64,000 nucleotides of DNA from Candidatus Xiphinematobacter sp. Idaho Grape (lineage in GTDB: Bacteria; Verrucomicrobiota; Verrucomicrobiia; Chthoniobacterales; Xiphinematobacteraceae). The position numbers and the translations under genes are program-made. This document shows positions 25,060 to 35,465 of this stretch, one piece after another. Position 1 is the first letter of the stretch; each line of letters begins with the position of its first letter. The notes under the pieces were generated by a model, which saw only the letters and a list, made by a program, of their open reading frames with translations, did not search any database and had not been told where the DNA came from. The DNA lies in assembly GCF_001318295.1 (NCBI RefSeq), contig NZ_CP012665.1, positions 496,001 to 560,000 of the forward strand, given 5' to 3'.

Positions 25060-26330
25060 CACCCCGGTGGTTGCAGGAAAGACAGCGGTTCCTGCTTCAC
25101 GAGACTCACAACGCACTTGTCAAGAGTGCAGATCCCCACGCGACGTGGGCAAATCGCTGACCGCGACGGCATCCCGCTAACACAGGTTAAAGTCAGTCAT
25201 AATTTAGCTGTCAGATTCCCCGTGCTCTTTAGTCAGACTGACGAAGAGGTACTTGCATTTGCTAAGCAACACATCCTTTCTGGAAAGGACATTCTTGAGT
25301 GTTACAAAAGGCACAGCATTTCCCGTTGAGCATAGCAAGAGGACTTTGCAGCCTGCAGAAATTTACTGTCCTAAGTGGAATGGTAGCTCCCAGATTGGTG
25401 GCTGCGACCTATAAACCAGGATCCTATTATCCACATGGCAGGTTATTAGCAGCTAGTATAGTGTTTGGTTGTGTGGGGAAAGAAGCTCCCCTTTCTATCC
25501 GTATCCTTACAGTGGAAATGGAGGTTTCATCTCCCTAGAAAGTGAGGGGCGGCCAAAGCCTTATCTCAACATCCCTTCCACTCCATGTTGCCAAGGGCCT
25601 TTCATGCAGTTTATCCTCCTGGTTCCACTTTTAAAGCGGTAACAGGCCTCGCCAGCACTTTTCAATAACTCCATTGCCTTGCACACAGCCGTTTCGATTG
25701 TCCAAGCGCCTTTAGAGTTGGAAGTTCTGCCTTTCACAACTGGAAAAAGTATGACGCTGGAACGCTGGATTTCTTCGAAGCTTTGGTCTAGTCTTGCACC
25801 GCCTGGTTTTACCAGGTCGTTCCAAAAACAGGAGCTGTTTCAGTCGTTACCCTTGCTCAGAGCTCGGCTAGTAAGCAGGTGCAGACCATCGACAATCAGA
25901 TTGTAAATGCCTATCAAGATTGTGTCTAGGGGGGCGTTTTGACATCCCGAGAGGGATTTGTCGGGTTTGTAAGGGCTGCGCTTGCGGAGATAACAGGAGG
26001 GTACAAACCGGCACGGCACGCCAAGCACAGGTTTAAAGTTACCACGGTTGCTGCTAAATGGGGATAGAGCTTAATGGAGGCCAGGGACCAAGTCCGAGGA
26101 ACGAGCTTTCGCCTGGTGTGTTGGTTTCTCCCACCTACAAACTGTCCTCGGCACGCCTTGCAGCAATCTCTGAAGGAGAAGCAGGCGACAGCGCCTTTCA
26201 CTGTGGATTCATAATTGCAGCACCGCTGATCGCCAAAGTGTTTGCCACTATGTTTTGGCGGAGTGCAGAGAGACACGATGGTAAAGACAATGGAGAATAT
26301 ACAGAAGATGGTGGTGTGAAAAGAAGCGCG
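25060..26330 (+). pseudogene. Decayed class B penicillin-binding protein (PBP2/FtsI type)
   Basis: Pieces of a PBP appear in order but in different frames. WLQERQRFLL is the N-terminal membrane-proximal region (~25080-25110). RRGQIADRDGIPL is the conserved dimerisation motif (~25135-25180), and YYPHGRLLAA the next block (~25415-25445). AVYPPGSTFKAVTGLAS at 25606-25656 contains the STFK active-site motif. FHNW ... EALV-stop-SCTAWFYQ at 25732-25815 has TAG replacing a conserved Gln, and SxN changed to SCT. A TAA also interrupts between the last two blocks. No KTG motif survives. Two nonsense codons and several frameshifts make it non-functional. MrdA (cell elongation) is the best guess, FtsI the alternative. 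Confidence 0.85.
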
Positions 26331-26383
26331 GAAAAATTAAAGGCGACTTACAGATTTGGGTTGTAACAACCTGCTGAGACGAG

Positions 26384-26589
26384 TAGCAAAGCACTCACCG
26401 TTGAGGAACTCCGGCTGGACGCACGCATCGGTCGGAGCTAGTCCGGGGTCTCCTCCGCGAACATTACAACGCTTTTTTCAAAATTTCGGGAAGCTTGCTA
26501 GAGTTTCTGCATATCAAACGGAACAACTCCCAGTGAAAGAATTTGGTTGCATGCTGACATGCAAAGGCTGTGGACCGACAAATACTTAG
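26384..26589 (+). pseudogene. Unidentified coding remnant downstream of the dead PBP gene
   Basis: One frame reads protein-like segments LTVEELRLDARIGRS, SANITTLFSKFREAC and ERIWLHADMQRLWTDKYLD, separated by two in-frame TAG codons and closed by TAA near 26589. The even spread of charged and hydrophobic residues is unlike random frames here. I cannot name the family. It may belong to a second gene lost together with the PBP. Confidence 0.35.
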
Positions 26590-27007
26590 ACTAACAGGAC
26601 ACACTTCCTCACTAGGAGTACACAAAAATGCACATCGCAATTCGCAGCCTAGTTAGGAGCGCAGTAGTCCAGGACTACAAGTAAAACTCACGACAATTGC
26701 AACCCCTTGTGAAAGGAAAAAGAAAGCTATTAAAAAGAAAGTTATTTCTAGCTGCTTACTTAGATGCCCTAAGAATAGGAGTATCTCCAAGAGTCACGCT
26801 AAACTGGCCACGTAAGGATGTGTACATACTTGGCTGATAAAATGTCCGAAATTCTAAAATTTACTTGCACCTCTCCCTATGGGACGAGTAGCCTCCCCCC
26901 TCAGTGCGGGTGCTCGGAAGAGGGGGTGGTCCCTTGGTCCCTGTATGCACTAGGTGAGTGGATTATTGTTTTTTCCACGGAGGGTCTTTTCGCAATTTCT
27001 CAACTTG
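26590..27007. other. Leader/intergenic region before the str operon
   Basis: 418 bp with no supported gene. A hairpin CCCCCTC (26896-26902) / GAGGGGG (26920-26926) with a 17-base loop lies ~80 bases before rpsL and could be a terminator for upstream transcription or a leader attenuator. The promoter of the ribosomal block should be here, but I cannot point to convincing -35/-10 boxes. GGAGGGT at 26979 is too far from the rpsL ATG to be its ribosome-binding site. Confidence 0.4.
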
Positions 27008-27418
27008 ATGCCAACAACTAACCAGCTCGTCCGTAGTGGGCGAAGCAGAGTCACTGTAAAGTCAAAATCGCCAGCGCTTGCCAAGTGCCCTCAGCGCCGT
27101 GGCGTTTGCGTCCAGGTGATGACGCGGACGCCGAAAAAACCGAATTCCGCGCTACGAAAGGTGGCCAAAGTACGTTTGACCAATAGTCAGGAAGTAATTG
27201 CTTACATCCCTGGTGAGGGGCATAATTTGCAGGAGCACTCAATTGTATTGATACGTGGGGGCCGTGTGAAAGACCTTCCAGGAGTACGTTATCACATTGT
27301 GCGGGGCACGCTGGATAGTCTCGGGGTGGACGGCCGCCGCCGCGGTCGCTCAAAGTATGGGTCGAAACGTCCAAAACCTGGAACTGAGAAAGAAGCTCAG
27401 GGGAGCAAGAAAAGGTAG
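27008..27418 (+). CDS. rpsL: 30S ribosomal protein S12
   Basis: 136 residues from ATG 27008 ([11 protein letters not shown]); an 18-codon in-frame upstream extension is rejected. The decoding-centre loops [19 protein letters not shown] and [12 protein letters not shown] are intact. The C-terminal tail [12 protein letters not shown] is the segment duplicated at 14521-14576. First gene of the str-S10-spc-alpha array, 8 bp before rpsG. No Shine-Dalgarno tract. Confidence 0.97.
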   Translation: MPTTNQLVRSGRSRVTVKSKSPALAKCPQRRGVCVQVMTRTPKKPNSALRKVAKVRLTNSQEVIAYIPGEGHNLQEHSIVLIRGGRVKDLPGVRYHIVRGTLDSLGVDGRRRGRSKYGSKRPKPGTEKEAQGSKKR

Positions 27419-27426
27419 ATTAGTTT

Positions 27427-27900
27427 ATGTCACGGAGACACAGAGTCCTTCATAAAGAGGCCAAGCGCGATGCGCGATATGCCAGCCCATTGGTTGCCCG
27501 TTTGATTAATACTGTCATGCGTTGCGGAAAAAAGTCAGTTGCGGAATGCATTGTTTATACTGCTATTGAACAATCACGTGAGGGCAGTAATGCCATTGAT
27601 CCCTTAGAGACTTTTAATAGGGCAGTTGATAACATAAAGCCCCGTCTAGAGGTCAAATCTCGCCGTATGGGTGGAGCTACTTACCAGGTGCCCGTTGAGG
27701 TGAATCCTGATCGTCAGATTGCTCTTGCCATTCGATGGATTGTTATGCTCGCAAGCAAGCGGAAAGGACTACCAATGGTAAAGGCACTCGCTCACGAGTT
27801 AAAAGATGCTGCGGCAGGGCAGGGGAGTGCCATTAAAAGGCGGGACGATATGCATAAAATGGCTCAGGCCAACCGTGCGTTTGCACACTTTCGTTGGTAG
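27427..27900 (+). CDS. rpsG: 30S ribosomal protein S7
   Basis: 157 residues, normal length. Family core RLINTVMRCGKKSVAE and the conserved VEVNPDRQIALAIRW and QANRAFAHFRW end. S7 nucleates the head of the 30S subunit and contacts the E site. Lies 8 bp after rpsL and 49 bp before fusA; the upstream sequence is AT-rich without a Shine-Dalgarno tract. Confidence 0.97.
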   Translation: MSRRHRVLHKEAKRDARYASPLVARLINTVMRCGKKSVAECIVYTAIEQSREGSNAIDPLETFNRAVDNIKPRLEVKSRRMGGATYQVPVEVNPDRQIALAIRWIVMLASKRKGLPMVKALAHELKDAAAGQGSAIKRRDDMHKMAQANRAFAHFRW

Positions 27901-27949
27901 CTGTAGATGATCGAATCAAGATTCAACTTCACCGCTTTGCGTTGCTACA

Positions 27950-30103
27950 ATGGCCCACCTTAATTCACCGCCGGCTCGTGCATTTCCGTTAGAGCACACG
28001 CGCAACATTGGGATTGCTGCGCATATTGATGCTGGAAAAACCACCCTTACTGAGCGCATTCTCTTTTATACTGGCATGATTCACAAGCTTGGTGAGGTTC
28101 ACGAAGGAACTACAGTCACCGATTGGATGGAGCAGGAACGTGAACGAGGTATCACTATTACCTCCGCAGCTACTACCTGTACATGGGATCAGCATAAGGA
28201 GGAAGGAGTCTGTAAATTGTTTGAGGGACAAAAGCAGCGGATTAACATTATCGATACTCCTGGTCATGTCGACTTTACGGCAGAAGTAGAACGTTCCTTG
28301 CGTGTCTTGGACGGGGCCGTTGCCGTCTTTTGTGGAGTTGCTGGAGTGCAACCGCAGTCTGAGACTGTTTGGAGACAGGCTACGAAATATGGTGTTCCCA
28401 GAGTTGCCTTTATCAATAAAATGGACCGCACAGGGGCCGATTTCGACATGGCCGTGCGCAGCATGCGTACCAAACTGAATGCGAATGCATGGCCAGTCCT
28501 GATCCCGCTAGGGAACGAGAGCAACCTGCGTGGCCAACTTGATGTAGTCAATAAAAAAGCTGTCCTCTACCTGGAGGATAATAGTCTGGGTTCTACATAT
28601 GAGATCGTTGAGGTTCCGGAGGAGTGGAGAGAAACTTCTGAAAGAGCGTATCGTGACCTCTTCGAACAAATGGTGGACTTGGACGACGAGCTCGGCATGC
28701 TCTTTCTGGAAGAAAGAGCCATTTCTGTACGAGATCTAAAAGCTGCTGTCCGTCGTCAGACTATTGCGAATCGCTTTGTACCCGTGGTAGGGGGATCTGC
28801 CTTCAAGAATAAAGGGGTTCAGTGCTTAATTGATGCAATTGTAGATTACCTCCCGAGTCCATTAGACGTCCCCCCCGTGCGAGGCCAAGATCCAGACAGT
28901 GGTTCTGTTATGCTAGCAACAGCAGATGACAGTAGCCGTTTTTGCTCGCTAGCCTTCAAACTCTGGGCTGACCCTTTTGTAGGAAAGCTAGTCTTTTTCC
29001 GGGTTTACTCTGGGAAGCTGAGCAAGGGTGATGTTGTGTACAACCCAAGAACCAACAAGCGGGAGCGTATTAGTCGTCTCATTCAAATTCAGGCAGACAA
29101 ACGCGAAGATATAGATACCTGCTGTTCTGGGGATATTGCTGCTATCGTTGGTATCAGAAATATTACTACTGGTGATACACTTTGTGACGAGAATTGTCCT
29201 ATTTTGCTTGAGCCGCCATCTTTTCCTGATCCAGTAATCTCTATGGCTATTGAGCCAAAGACTAGGCAGGATCAGGAAAAGATGGCAGTTGCCCTACAGC
29301 GTCTTTCAGAAGAAGATCCAACCTTTCGTGTCTGTACCAACACAGAAACAGGCCAAACAATTATTGAGGGGATGGGGGAGCTACATCTTGAAATCATTCG
29401 AGATCGGATGCTACGAGAGTTTAAGGTAGGTGCCAATGCGGGTAGACCTCAAATTGCCTATAAGGAAAGCGTTTCCAAGTCAGCCAGTGGGGAAGGTCGG
29501 CTCGTCAAGCAATCCGGCGGTCGCGGCCAATATGGGCATGTCATTATTAGGGTGTGCCCCAACGACCGCGGTAAGGGTATTACAATTGAAAATAAGGTAG
29601 TAGGTGGAACTATCCCAAAAGATTTTATCCCAGCAGTTATCAAAGGCCTCCACGAAGGTCTGCTCAATGGGGTTCTGGGAGGATATCCAGTCATTGACGT
29701 ACACATTGATATTGTAGACGGTTCCTATCATGAGGTAGATTCCAGCGAGGTTGCATTCAAGATGGCTGCTATTTTTGCAGTTAAGGACGGCCTTAAAAAG
29801 GCAACCCCAGTTCTACTCGAGCCCATCATGAAGGTGGAAAATATAACTCCGGAAGAGTTTCAAGGAGACATTATGGGTGATCTCAATCGCCGCCGCGCGC
29901 GCATCGTGGGTATCGATGGGAAGGGCACTGTCTGCATCATCAATGCAGAAGTACCCTTGGCGGAAATGTTTGGGTATGCCACTGCAATCCGTTCACTCTC
30001 GAAAGGTCGATCATCCTACTCTATGCAGCCGTCGCACTTTGAACAAGTGCCGCAACAAACGCTCGGCGTGGTACTAGAGCAGAAAATTAATGGAAAGGAC
30101 TGA
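27950..30103 (+). CDS. fusA: Elongation factor G
   Basis: 717 residues with complete EF-G architecture. GTPase domain: G1 [12 protein letters not shown], switch [12 protein letters not shown]3 DTPGHVDF, G4 NKMDR. Domain IV carries [12 protein letters not shown] catalyses translocation and, with RRF, ribosome recycling. Its TGA stop overlaps the rpsJ ATG by one base; the tuf gene that usually sits between them is absent. A loop longer than in E. coli lies near residue 75. Confidence 0.97.
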   Translation: MAHLNSPPARAFPLEHTRNIGIAAHIDAGKTTLTERILFYTGMIHKLGEVHEGTTVTDWMEQERERGITITSAATTCTWDQHKEEGVCKLFEGQKQRINIIDTPGHVDFTAEVERSLRVLDGAVAVFCGVAGVQPQSETVWRQATKYGVPRVAFINKMDRTGADFDMAVRSMRTKLNANAWPVLIPLGNESNLRGQLDVVNKKAVLYLEDNSLGSTYEIVEVPEEWRETSERAYRDLFEQMVDLDDELGMLFLEERAISVRDLKAAVRRQTIANRFVPVVGGSAFKNKGVQCLIDAIVDYLPSPLDVPPVRGQDPDSGSVMLATADDSSRFCSLAFKLWADPFVGKLVFFRVYSGKLSKGDVVYNPRTNKRERISRLIQIQADKREDIDTCCSGDIAAIVGIRNITTGDTLCDENCPILLEPPSFPDPVISMAIEPKTRQDQEKMAVALQRLSEEDPTFRVCTNTETGQTIIEGMGELHLEIIRDRMLREFKVGANAGRPQIAYKESVSKSASGEGRLVKQSGGRGQYGHVIIRVCPNDRGKGITIENKVVGGTIPKDFIPAVIKGLHEGLLNGVLGGYPVIDVHIDIVDGSYHEVDSSEVAFKMAAIFAVKDGLKKATPVLLEPIMKVENITPEEFQGDIMGDLNRRRARIVGIDGKGTVCIINAEVPLAEMFGYATAIRSLSKGRSSYSMQPSHFEQVPQQTLGVVLEQKINGKD

Positions 30104-30420
30104 TGCCTACAGCAATGAAGCAAAAGATTCGGATCCGTCTTAAAGGGTATGATTTTCGCATCCTTGATGCCTCCGCTGCAGAGATTGTTGAGACGGCGCG
30201 CCGTACAGGTTCCAAGGTTAGTGGTCCAATTCCACTACCAACAGAAATCGAGCGCTTTACTGTTAACCGCTCGCCCCATGTGGATAAAAAGTCGATGGAC
30301 CAATTTGAAATTCGGACTCATAAGCGCCTCCTGGACATTGTAGAGCCAACTGCAAAAACTGTTGACGAATTACGCAAACTCAATCTACCAGCTGGCGTAG
30401 ACATTAACATCAAGATCTAG
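30103..30420 (+). CDS. rpsJ: 30S ribosomal protein S10
   Basis: 105 residues. [17 protein letters not shown] opens the fold, with [20 protein letters not shown] the conserved long loop. S10 (NusE) also bridges NusG in transcription antitermination. ATG 30103 overlaps the fusA stop (TGATG); AAGGA just upstream is one of the few Shine-Dalgarno-like tracts in the array. ATG 30115 is an alternative start. Confidence 0.96.
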   Translation: MPTAMKQKIRIRLKGYDFRILDASAAEIVETARRTGSKVSGPIPLPTEIERFTVNRSPHVDKKSMDQFEIRTHKRLLDIVEPTAKTVDELRKLNLPAGVDINIKI

Positions 30421-30425
30421 CTCGT

Positions 30426-31082
30426 ATGAGTATCGGACTGATAGGAAAAAAGAAGGGGATGACTCGATTGTATGACGATAAAGGGCGCACCGTTCCCATA
30501 ACTGTCATTGAGGCGGGTGGGAACTGGGTGCTACAAGTGAAAACACTGGAAAGGGATGGCTATATCGCCATTCAGGTAGGTTTTGACGGCCAAAAAAAAC
30601 AACGAGTGACTCAGGCACAGCTTGGCCACTTTTCCAAAAGTGCCTCTGAACCCAAAAGGACAATTCGAGAATTTCGAATGGATCCGGATGAAACTGCTCC
30701 GTCACTTGGCAGTCTGCCAGTAACCCATTTCCAGGTAGACCAATTTGTAGACGTTATTGGGTATAGTAAAGGGAAGGGATTTCAGGGAGTTGTCAAACGG
30801 CATGGCTTTGCCGGACAGCCAGCTAGTCACGGATCTATGATGCATCGCAGAAGTGGTGCTATTGGCAATCGTTCTACTCCAGGTCGGGTGTGGAAGAACA
30901 TTGGCATGCCTGGCCATATGGGCAACAGGCGTATCACCGTGCAAAACTTGAGGATTGTCCAAGTGCGAGAACGAGATGGTATCCTCCTAGTTTGCGGAGC
31001 TATACCTGGCCCAATAGGGAGATATGTTCTCATTTGTCCCTCTAAGAAGAAGAAAGGCGGCATTCAGCTTTTCAACAGATAG
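30426..31082 (+). CDS. rplC: 50S ribosomal protein L3
   Basis: 218 residues. Opens IGLIGKKKGMTRLYDD; the peptidyl-transferase-proximal loop GFAGQPASHGSMMHRRSG and GHMGNRRITVQNL are conserved. L3 initiates 50S assembly. Spaced 5 bp after rpsJ and 2 bp before rplD, consistent with a single transcript. No Shine-Dalgarno tract. Confidence 0.97.
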   Translation: MSIGLIGKKKGMTRLYDDKGRTVPITVIEAGGNWVLQVKTLERDGYIAIQVGFDGQKKQRVTQAQLGHFSKSASEPKRTIREFRMDPDETAPSLGSLPVTHFQVDQFVDVIGYSKGKGFQGVVKRHGFAGQPASHGSMMHRRSGAIGNRSTPGRVWKNIGMPGHMGNRRITVQNLRIVQVRERDGILLVCGAIPGPIGRYVLICPSKKKKGGIQLFNR

Positions 31083-31084
31083 AT

Positions 31085-31702
31085 ATGGGTGCAGCTATAC
31101 TAACAGTGCAGGAAGCTGAGGAGGCAAAAGTTGCGTTGATTACCAATGCGAAGGGAATACAAGCTGTGCATGATACGGTGGTTGCTCTTCACGCAAATTC
31201 CCGTAGTGGTAGCGCTAATACTAAGTCTAAGGGCGATGTGTCACTGTCCGGTACAAAATCTTGGCGGCAAAAGGGGACAGGACGTGCGAGAACTGGGTAT
31301 AGATCCTCTCCCATCTGGAGAGGAGGAGGGGTAGTTTTTGGCCCCAAGCCGCGCAGCTTTTCAAAAAAAGTCCCTAAGCGAATCAAGCGTCTCGCCTTAC
31401 GTAAGGCTTTTAGTGTTCGCCTTTTTGAGAAAGATATACTCATCGTAGACTCCTTCCAGGTAGCAGAGCCAAAAACAAAGCAGTTCCTTGCTCTTCTTGA
31501 CAACAGTGTTTCCCAAACATGTACAAAGGTGCTTGTTATCGACGTCATGTTTGATACAACAACCATGAGGGCGGCGCGTAATGTCCAGGGAGCGCTTCTG
31601 GTACCCGCCAAGGATGTTCATGCTGCTCACCTGCTGTCTTTTGATAAAATTCTACTTACCAGAACAGCCCTTAGTACTATCGCTGCAAGGTTCTCCAAAT
31701 GA
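31085..31702 (+). CDS. rplD: 50S ribosomal protein L4
   Basis: 205 residues. The exit-tunnel loop TKSWRQKGTGRARTGYRSSP and GPKPRSFSKKVPKR are intact. In enterics L4 represses the S10 operon by acting on its leader; no S10-type leader is recognisable here. Start 2 bp after rplC; the last 4 bases overlap rplW (ATGA). Confidence 0.96.
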   Translation: MGAAILTVQEAEEAKVALITNAKGIQAVHDTVVALHANSRSGSANTKSKGDVSLSGTKSWRQKGTGRARTGYRSSPIWRGGGVVFGPKPRSFSKKVPKRIKRLALRKAFSVRLFEKDILIVDSFQVAEPKTKQFLALLDNSVSQTCTKVLVIDVMFDTTTMRAARNVQGALLVPAKDVHAAHLLSFDKILLTRTALSTIAARFSK

Positions 31703-31989
31703 CGAAAGAAGCACAAAATCCAGTTCGTGGCGTGCTTTTTACAGAAAAAGCGACCCTCCTCTCCAGCAAATCGAACCAGTATACCTTTCGTGTTCTGCCA
31801 TCCGCTAACAAAATTCAAATTCGGCAGGCGCTCAGGCAGCTTTTTAACAAAAAGATATTGGCTATCAATACGATGAGTTGTTCCGGAAAGAGAAAACGTG
31901 GATACCGGTCTAGCAAGTTTGGCCGCAAGGCGAACTGGAAAAAGGCCATAGTTACACTGAGTAGTGTGGAGAAGCTCGACTTTACGTAA
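31699..31989 (+). CDS. rplW: 50S ribosomal protein L23
   Basis: 96 residues. Core TEKATLLSSKSNQYTFRV and GRKANWKKAIVTL near the end. L23 lies at the tunnel exit and docks trigger factor and SRP. Starts inside the rplD stop (ATGA overlap), indicating coupled translation; a weak AAGG lies 10 bases upstream. Confidence 0.95.
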   Translation: MTKEAQNPVRGVLFTEKATLLSSKSNQYTFRVLPSANKIQIRQALRQLFNKKILAINTMSCSGKRKRGYRSSKFGRKANWKKAIVTLSSVEKLDFT

Positions 31990-32024
31990 GCTAAGATATG
32001 GCTTAAAGATTCAGACTTAAGTTT

Positions 32025-32864
32025 ATGGCTCTAAAAACCTTCCATCCCCTCACTCCGTCTCTGCGTTTTAAGGTACTCCCCAAATTTGATGAGATTACCA
32101 AGGTCTGGCCTGAAAAGTCCCTGACTCTTCCTCTGAAGAGGACTGGCGGTCGTAACAACCAGGGGAGGTTAACCAGTCGTCACCGTGGTGGTGGACACAA
32201 AAAGAGGTTGCGAGTTGTCGATTTCAGACGTTACAAGCTGGGGGAAGCAAAGGTGTTGGCAATTGAGTATGATCCCAATCGCAGTGCGCGCGTTGCCCTG
32301 CTGGAGTACGTGGACAGGGAAAAAGCTTACATCTTGGCTCCGGCAGCTCTTCGAGTGGGACAGAAGGTGGTGGCAGGGGACAAAGCAGATCCTACTGTTG
32401 GCAATGCGTTGCCTCTAAGATCCATCCCTCTTGGGACTCCCATCCATAATATTGAGCTAGTCCCTGGGCGTGGTGCCAAGCTCGTGCGTAGCGCCGGGGT
32501 ACAAGCTTTTCTAGCTAATCGGGAAGGAGGGGCTGCTTTCATTAAACTTGCGTCTGGTGAGATACGAAAAATCAGTGAGAAGTGTTTTGCGACGATTGGG
32601 CGAGTAGGTAACGTCGATCACATGAGTATTTCTAGCGGAAAGGCCGGGCGCAGCCGCTGGTTGGGGCACAGGCCACACGTGCGCGGGGTAGCTATGAATC
32701 CAGTGGATCATCCCATGGGAGGAGGACAAGGTAAGAGCAAAGGCGGTGGCGGACGTCACCATCCCGTCAGTCCATGGGGCCAGCTTGCTAAGGGATTTAA
32801 AACAAGGCGGAAACATAAGCCTTCTAGTCGCTTTATCGTGCAACAAAAGCTGAGAAATAAATAG
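32025..32864 (+). CDS. rplB: 50S ribosomal protein L2
   Basis: 279 residues, normal length. [19 protein letters not shown] in the N-terminal tail and [15 protein letters not shown] with the conserved histidine near the peptidyl-transferase centre. L2 is needed for subunit association. 35 bp separate it from rplW; the leader is AT-rich without a Shine-Dalgarno tract. Confidence 0.97.
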   Translation: MALKTFHPLTPSLRFKVLPKFDEITKVWPEKSLTLPLKRTGGRNNQGRLTSRHRGGGHKKRLRVVDFRRYKLGEAKVLAIEYDPNRSARVALLEYVDREKAYILAPAALRVGQKVVAGDKADPTVGNALPLRSIPLGTPIHNIELVPGRGAKLVRSAGVQAFLANREGGAAFIKLASGEIRKISEKCFATIGRVGNVDHMSISSGKAGRSRWLGHRPHVRGVAMNPVDHPMGGGQGKSKGGGGRHHPVSPWGQLAKGFKTRRKHKPSSRFIVQQKLRNK

Positions 32865-32873
32865 CTACCTCAT

Positions 32874-33152
32874 ATGGGCAGATCACTTAAAAAAGGGCCA
32901 TTTGTTGAATGGAAGCTTCTTGAAAAGATCGATGATTTGAATAGCAGTGGGACGAGGAAATCCATTAAGACATGGTCCCGGAAGTCTACTATCACCCCTG
33001 ACTTTGTCGGACACACTTTTAACGTCCACAATGGAAAGGTCTTTGTTCCAGTCTTTGTCACGGAGAATATGGTTGGCCACAAGCTAGGTGAATTTTCTCC
33101 CACCAGGATTTTTAGGAAGCATGGCTCGCACACCGCCAAGGCAACCAAGTAG
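32874..33152 (+). CDS. rpsS: 30S ribosomal protein S19
   Basis: 92 residues. [11 protein letters not shown] opening, [14 protein letters not shown] and [13 protein letters not shown] are diagnostic. S19 sits in the 30S head and forms a complex with S13. 9 bp after rplB. A 148-bp gap separates it from rplV, longer than anywhere nearby, so an internal promoter or remnant there is possible. Confidence 0.97.
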   Translation: MGRSLKKGPFVEWKLLEKIDDLNSSGTRKSIKTWSRKSTITPDFVGHTFNVHNGKVFVPVFVTENMVGHKLGEFSPTRIFRKHGSHTAKATK

Positions 33153-33300
33153 ACTGAAGAAGTAGGCTGATTGTTTTTTTAAGGGCCGTGTACTTTTTAC
33201 TTTTCTCACGAAAAGGGTTGTCCAGAACCAATGAATCTTGTTCACTATTGCCAACTTTGGAGGTTTGTCTACAAAGGTTAGATAATGGGAAACCGAGATA

Positions 33301-33738
33301 ATGCAGGTAAAAGCAGTATATAAGTATGCAAGGATCTCAGCGTTCAAAGCGCGTGAAGTGATTCGTTCCATTCGTGGCCTGCCTGCACTTGAGGCCGTAG
33401 GTGTCCTGCAACTAGGCGCGCTCTCTAAGAAGGCGTCTCCGTTGATTCTTAGGACGCTCAAGAGTGCGATCGCAAATGCTAGAAGCAACGGTAATGTAGG
33501 TGTTCTTGTGGTTAAAGAGGCTACAGTAGGGGAAGGGCCGACTTTCAAAAGGTTTCGGCCAAAGGCGCGCGGCAGTGCTGGTCCAATCCGGAAGCGTACT
33601 AGCCACATTACCGTCGTTCTGAGCGATGCAATCGAGGTGAAACAAAAAGGGCAAGGGATGAATCGGGAACCACTTCCTGGAAGTCCGTCCGAGGAAGTTC
33701 TAGATACAAGCGGGTCTAAACATAAGCGGGGGGCTTGA
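33301..33738 (+). CDS. rplV: 50S ribosomal protein L22
   Basis: 145 residues, longer than the usual ~110. The core (ISAFKAREVIRSIRG ... RPKARGSAGPIRKRTSHITVVL) is intact and a ~30-residue hydrophilic C-terminal tail (PLPGSPSEEVLDTSGSKHKR) is added. L22 lines the exit tunnel. The stop lies 5 bases before the rpsC ATG. No Shine-Dalgarno tract. Confidence 0.95.
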   Translation: MQVKAVYKYARISAFKAREVIRSIRGLPALEAVGVLQLGALSKKASPLILRTLKSAIANARSNGNVGVLVVKEATVGEGPTFKRFRPKARGSAGPIRKRTSHITVVLSDAIEVKQKGQGMNREPLPGSPSEEVLDTSGSKHKRGA

Positions 33739-33743
33739 TTCTG

Positions 33744-34391
33744 ATGGGGCAAAAAATTCATCCAAAACTCTTCCGGTTACCTCTCACGCGAGATTGGGCC
33801 TCGCGTTGGTTTGCCCCTAAGAAGGATTATGCTGAATCCCTGCTAGGGGATGAAAGAATTCGTCGGTACCTGAAAAAAAAGCTAAGGGGGGCCGCAGTTT
33901 CTAGGAGTGTTGTCGAGCGGGCCTGGAACAGCTTGCGTGTCACAATCCACACAGCACGACCAGGGGTAGTTATCGGACGTAGAGGGGTTGAGATTGAGAA
34001 AATGACTCAAGAAATCTCGGATATGGCGATGGGTAAGCAGGTAAAGATCGACATTGTGGAAATCAAGCGTCCTGACCTGGATGCGCAGCTCATAGCGGAA
34101 AATATTGCTTCCCAGCTGGAACGCCGTATTTCTTTCCGTCGTGCTATGAAAAAGGCAGTACAAACTACTATGGATGCAGGAGCTCTAGGCATCAAAGTGC
34201 GATGTGCAGGGCGCCTGGGGGGGGCGGAAATTGCCAGAACAGAGTGGACGCGGGTCGGAATGGTTCCACTGCACACTTTGCGAATTCCTATCGATTATGG
34301 ATTTAGTGAGGCTAACACAGTAGCTGGTAAGATCGGCGTCAAAGTGTGGCTTTGCAGAAAGGAAGAAAAAACCAAGGCGGAAGTGATCTGA
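33744..34391 (+). CDS. rpsC: 30S ribosomal protein S3
   Basis: 215 residues from ATG 33744 (MGQKIHPK); the TTG nine bases upstream is rejected. KH motif PGVVIGRRGVEIEK and C-terminal IKVRCAGRLGGAEIARTEW are conserved. S3 shapes the mRNA entry channel. A G6 run 14 bases upstream is the only purine tract before the ATG. Confidence 0.96.
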   Translation: MGQKIHPKLFRLPLTRDWASRWFAPKKDYAESLLGDERIRRYLKKKLRGAAVSRSVVERAWNSLRVTIHTARPGVVIGRRGVEIEKMTQEISDMAMGKQVKIDIVEIKRPDLDAQLIAENIASQLERRISFRRAMKKAVQTTMDAGALGIKVRCAGRLGGAEIARTEWTRVGMVPLHTLRIPIDYGFSEANTVAGKIGVKVWLCRKEEKTKAEVI

Positions 34392-34438
34392 AGGTACCCC
34401 CAAAACTGTCGCATGCTTAATCCAAAAATGGCCCTCTT

Positions 34439-34879
34439 ATGCCACTAGTGCCAAAACGCGTAAAGTATAGAAAAGTTCAACGTGGGAGCCGTGCAGGGAC
34501 AGCGTCACGTAATTTGAAGATCGATTTCGGTGAATTTGGGTTGCAAACCCTGGAGCGGGCCTGGATCACGAATGTTCAGGCTGAGGCTGCACGTATCGCA
34601 ATGACACGGAATATGAAACGGAAAGGGAAGCTCTGGATTCGTTTTTTTCCGGATAAATCTGTCACAGCACGTCCTCCTGAGACCAGAATGGGAAAGGGAA
34701 AAGGCCAGCCCGCATATTGGGTGGCTGTCGTACGCCCAGGTAACATCCTTTTTGAAGTGGATGGTGTGTCGGAGTCCATTGCTAGGGAATCTTTGCGCCT
34801 TGCCGCCAACAAATTGCCGGTACGCACTCGCTTTGTTGTCCGTCACCACGCAGTAAAACTGATGAGTACTGCTAACTAG
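34439..34879 (+). CDS. rplP: 50S ribosomal protein L16
   Basis: 146 residues. [12 protein letters not shown] opening, [20 protein letters not shown] and [14 protein letters not shown] are characteristic. L16 positions the CCA ends at the A site. 47 bp after rpsC without a Shine-Dalgarno tract. Confidence 0.96.
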   Translation: MPLVPKRVKYRKVQRGSRAGTASRNLKIDFGEFGLQTLERAWITNVQAEAARIAMTRNMKRKGKLWIRFFPDKSVTARPPETRMGKGKGQPAYWVAVVRPGNILFEVDGVSESIARESLRLAANKLPVRTRFVVRHHAVKLMSTAN

Positions 34880-34905
34880 TACAGCGAGTCCTAGGCTATA
34901 CCAAT

Positions 34906-35139
34906 ATGAAAAACGATCTGAGAGACCAGTTATACGGATTGACCCTTGATGACCTCCGTGCGCGTGAACAGGAATTAAGAAAAACAATCTTTAAACTTCG
35001 CCTTCAGCAGCAAAGCGGACGGTTGGACAAGCCTAGCATGTTGCGAACTCTTCGTCGCCACATCGCTCGTGTTCAAACCATTATGAATGAAAAGATTAGA
35101 GACACAAATAACAGCGTTAATGTTGCCTTGTTGAAATGA
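34906..35139 (+). CDS. rpmC: 50S ribosomal protein L29
   Basis: 77 residues, slightly long for L29. Helical core [20 protein letters not shown] and [18 protein letters not shown]29 lies beside L23 at the tunnel exit. Its last 4 bases overlap rpsQ (ATGA). Confidence 0.93.
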   Translation: MKNDLRDQLYGLTLDDLRAREQELRKTIFKLRLQQQSGRLDKPSMLRTLRRHIARVQTIMNEKIRDTNNSVNVALLK

Positions 35140-35435
35140 CCGCCTACAATGACGGAGAGAATGCCCATGTAGATCATTTGCCGAGGCGTGCCTTGCATAA
35201 AGTGCGTACGGGGAAGGTGGTTTCGGATAAAATGGACAAAACAATAGTTGTCAGTGTTGTGTCTAGAGTTGCCCACCCCCGTTTTAGGAAAATTGTTAAG
35301 CAGGTGAAGAAAGTTTATGCTCATGATGAAAGGAACGAAGCTAGAGTGGGAAACTACGTTAGTGTTGTGGAAACGCGGCCATTGAGTAGTCTGAAACGCT
35401 GGCGTTTGGTAGAAATACATAAAGCGTTAAGTTGA
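35136..35435 (+). CDS. rpsQ: 30S ribosomal protein S17
   Basis: 99 residues. The OB-fold core ([16 protein letters not shown] ... [16 protein letters not shown]) is preceded by an unusual ~22-residue acidic/histidine N-terminal extension. It starts within the rpmC stop, so translation is coupled; an internal start near the core cannot be excluded. Confidence 0.94.
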   Translation: MTAYNDGENAHVDHLPRRALHKVRTGKVVSDKMDKTIVVSVVSRVAHPRFRKIVKQVKKVYAHDERNEARVGNYVSVVETRPLSSLKRWRLVEIHKALS

Positions 35436-35465
35436 GTAGCAACAGAACCTAGCAGCATAAGCTCC

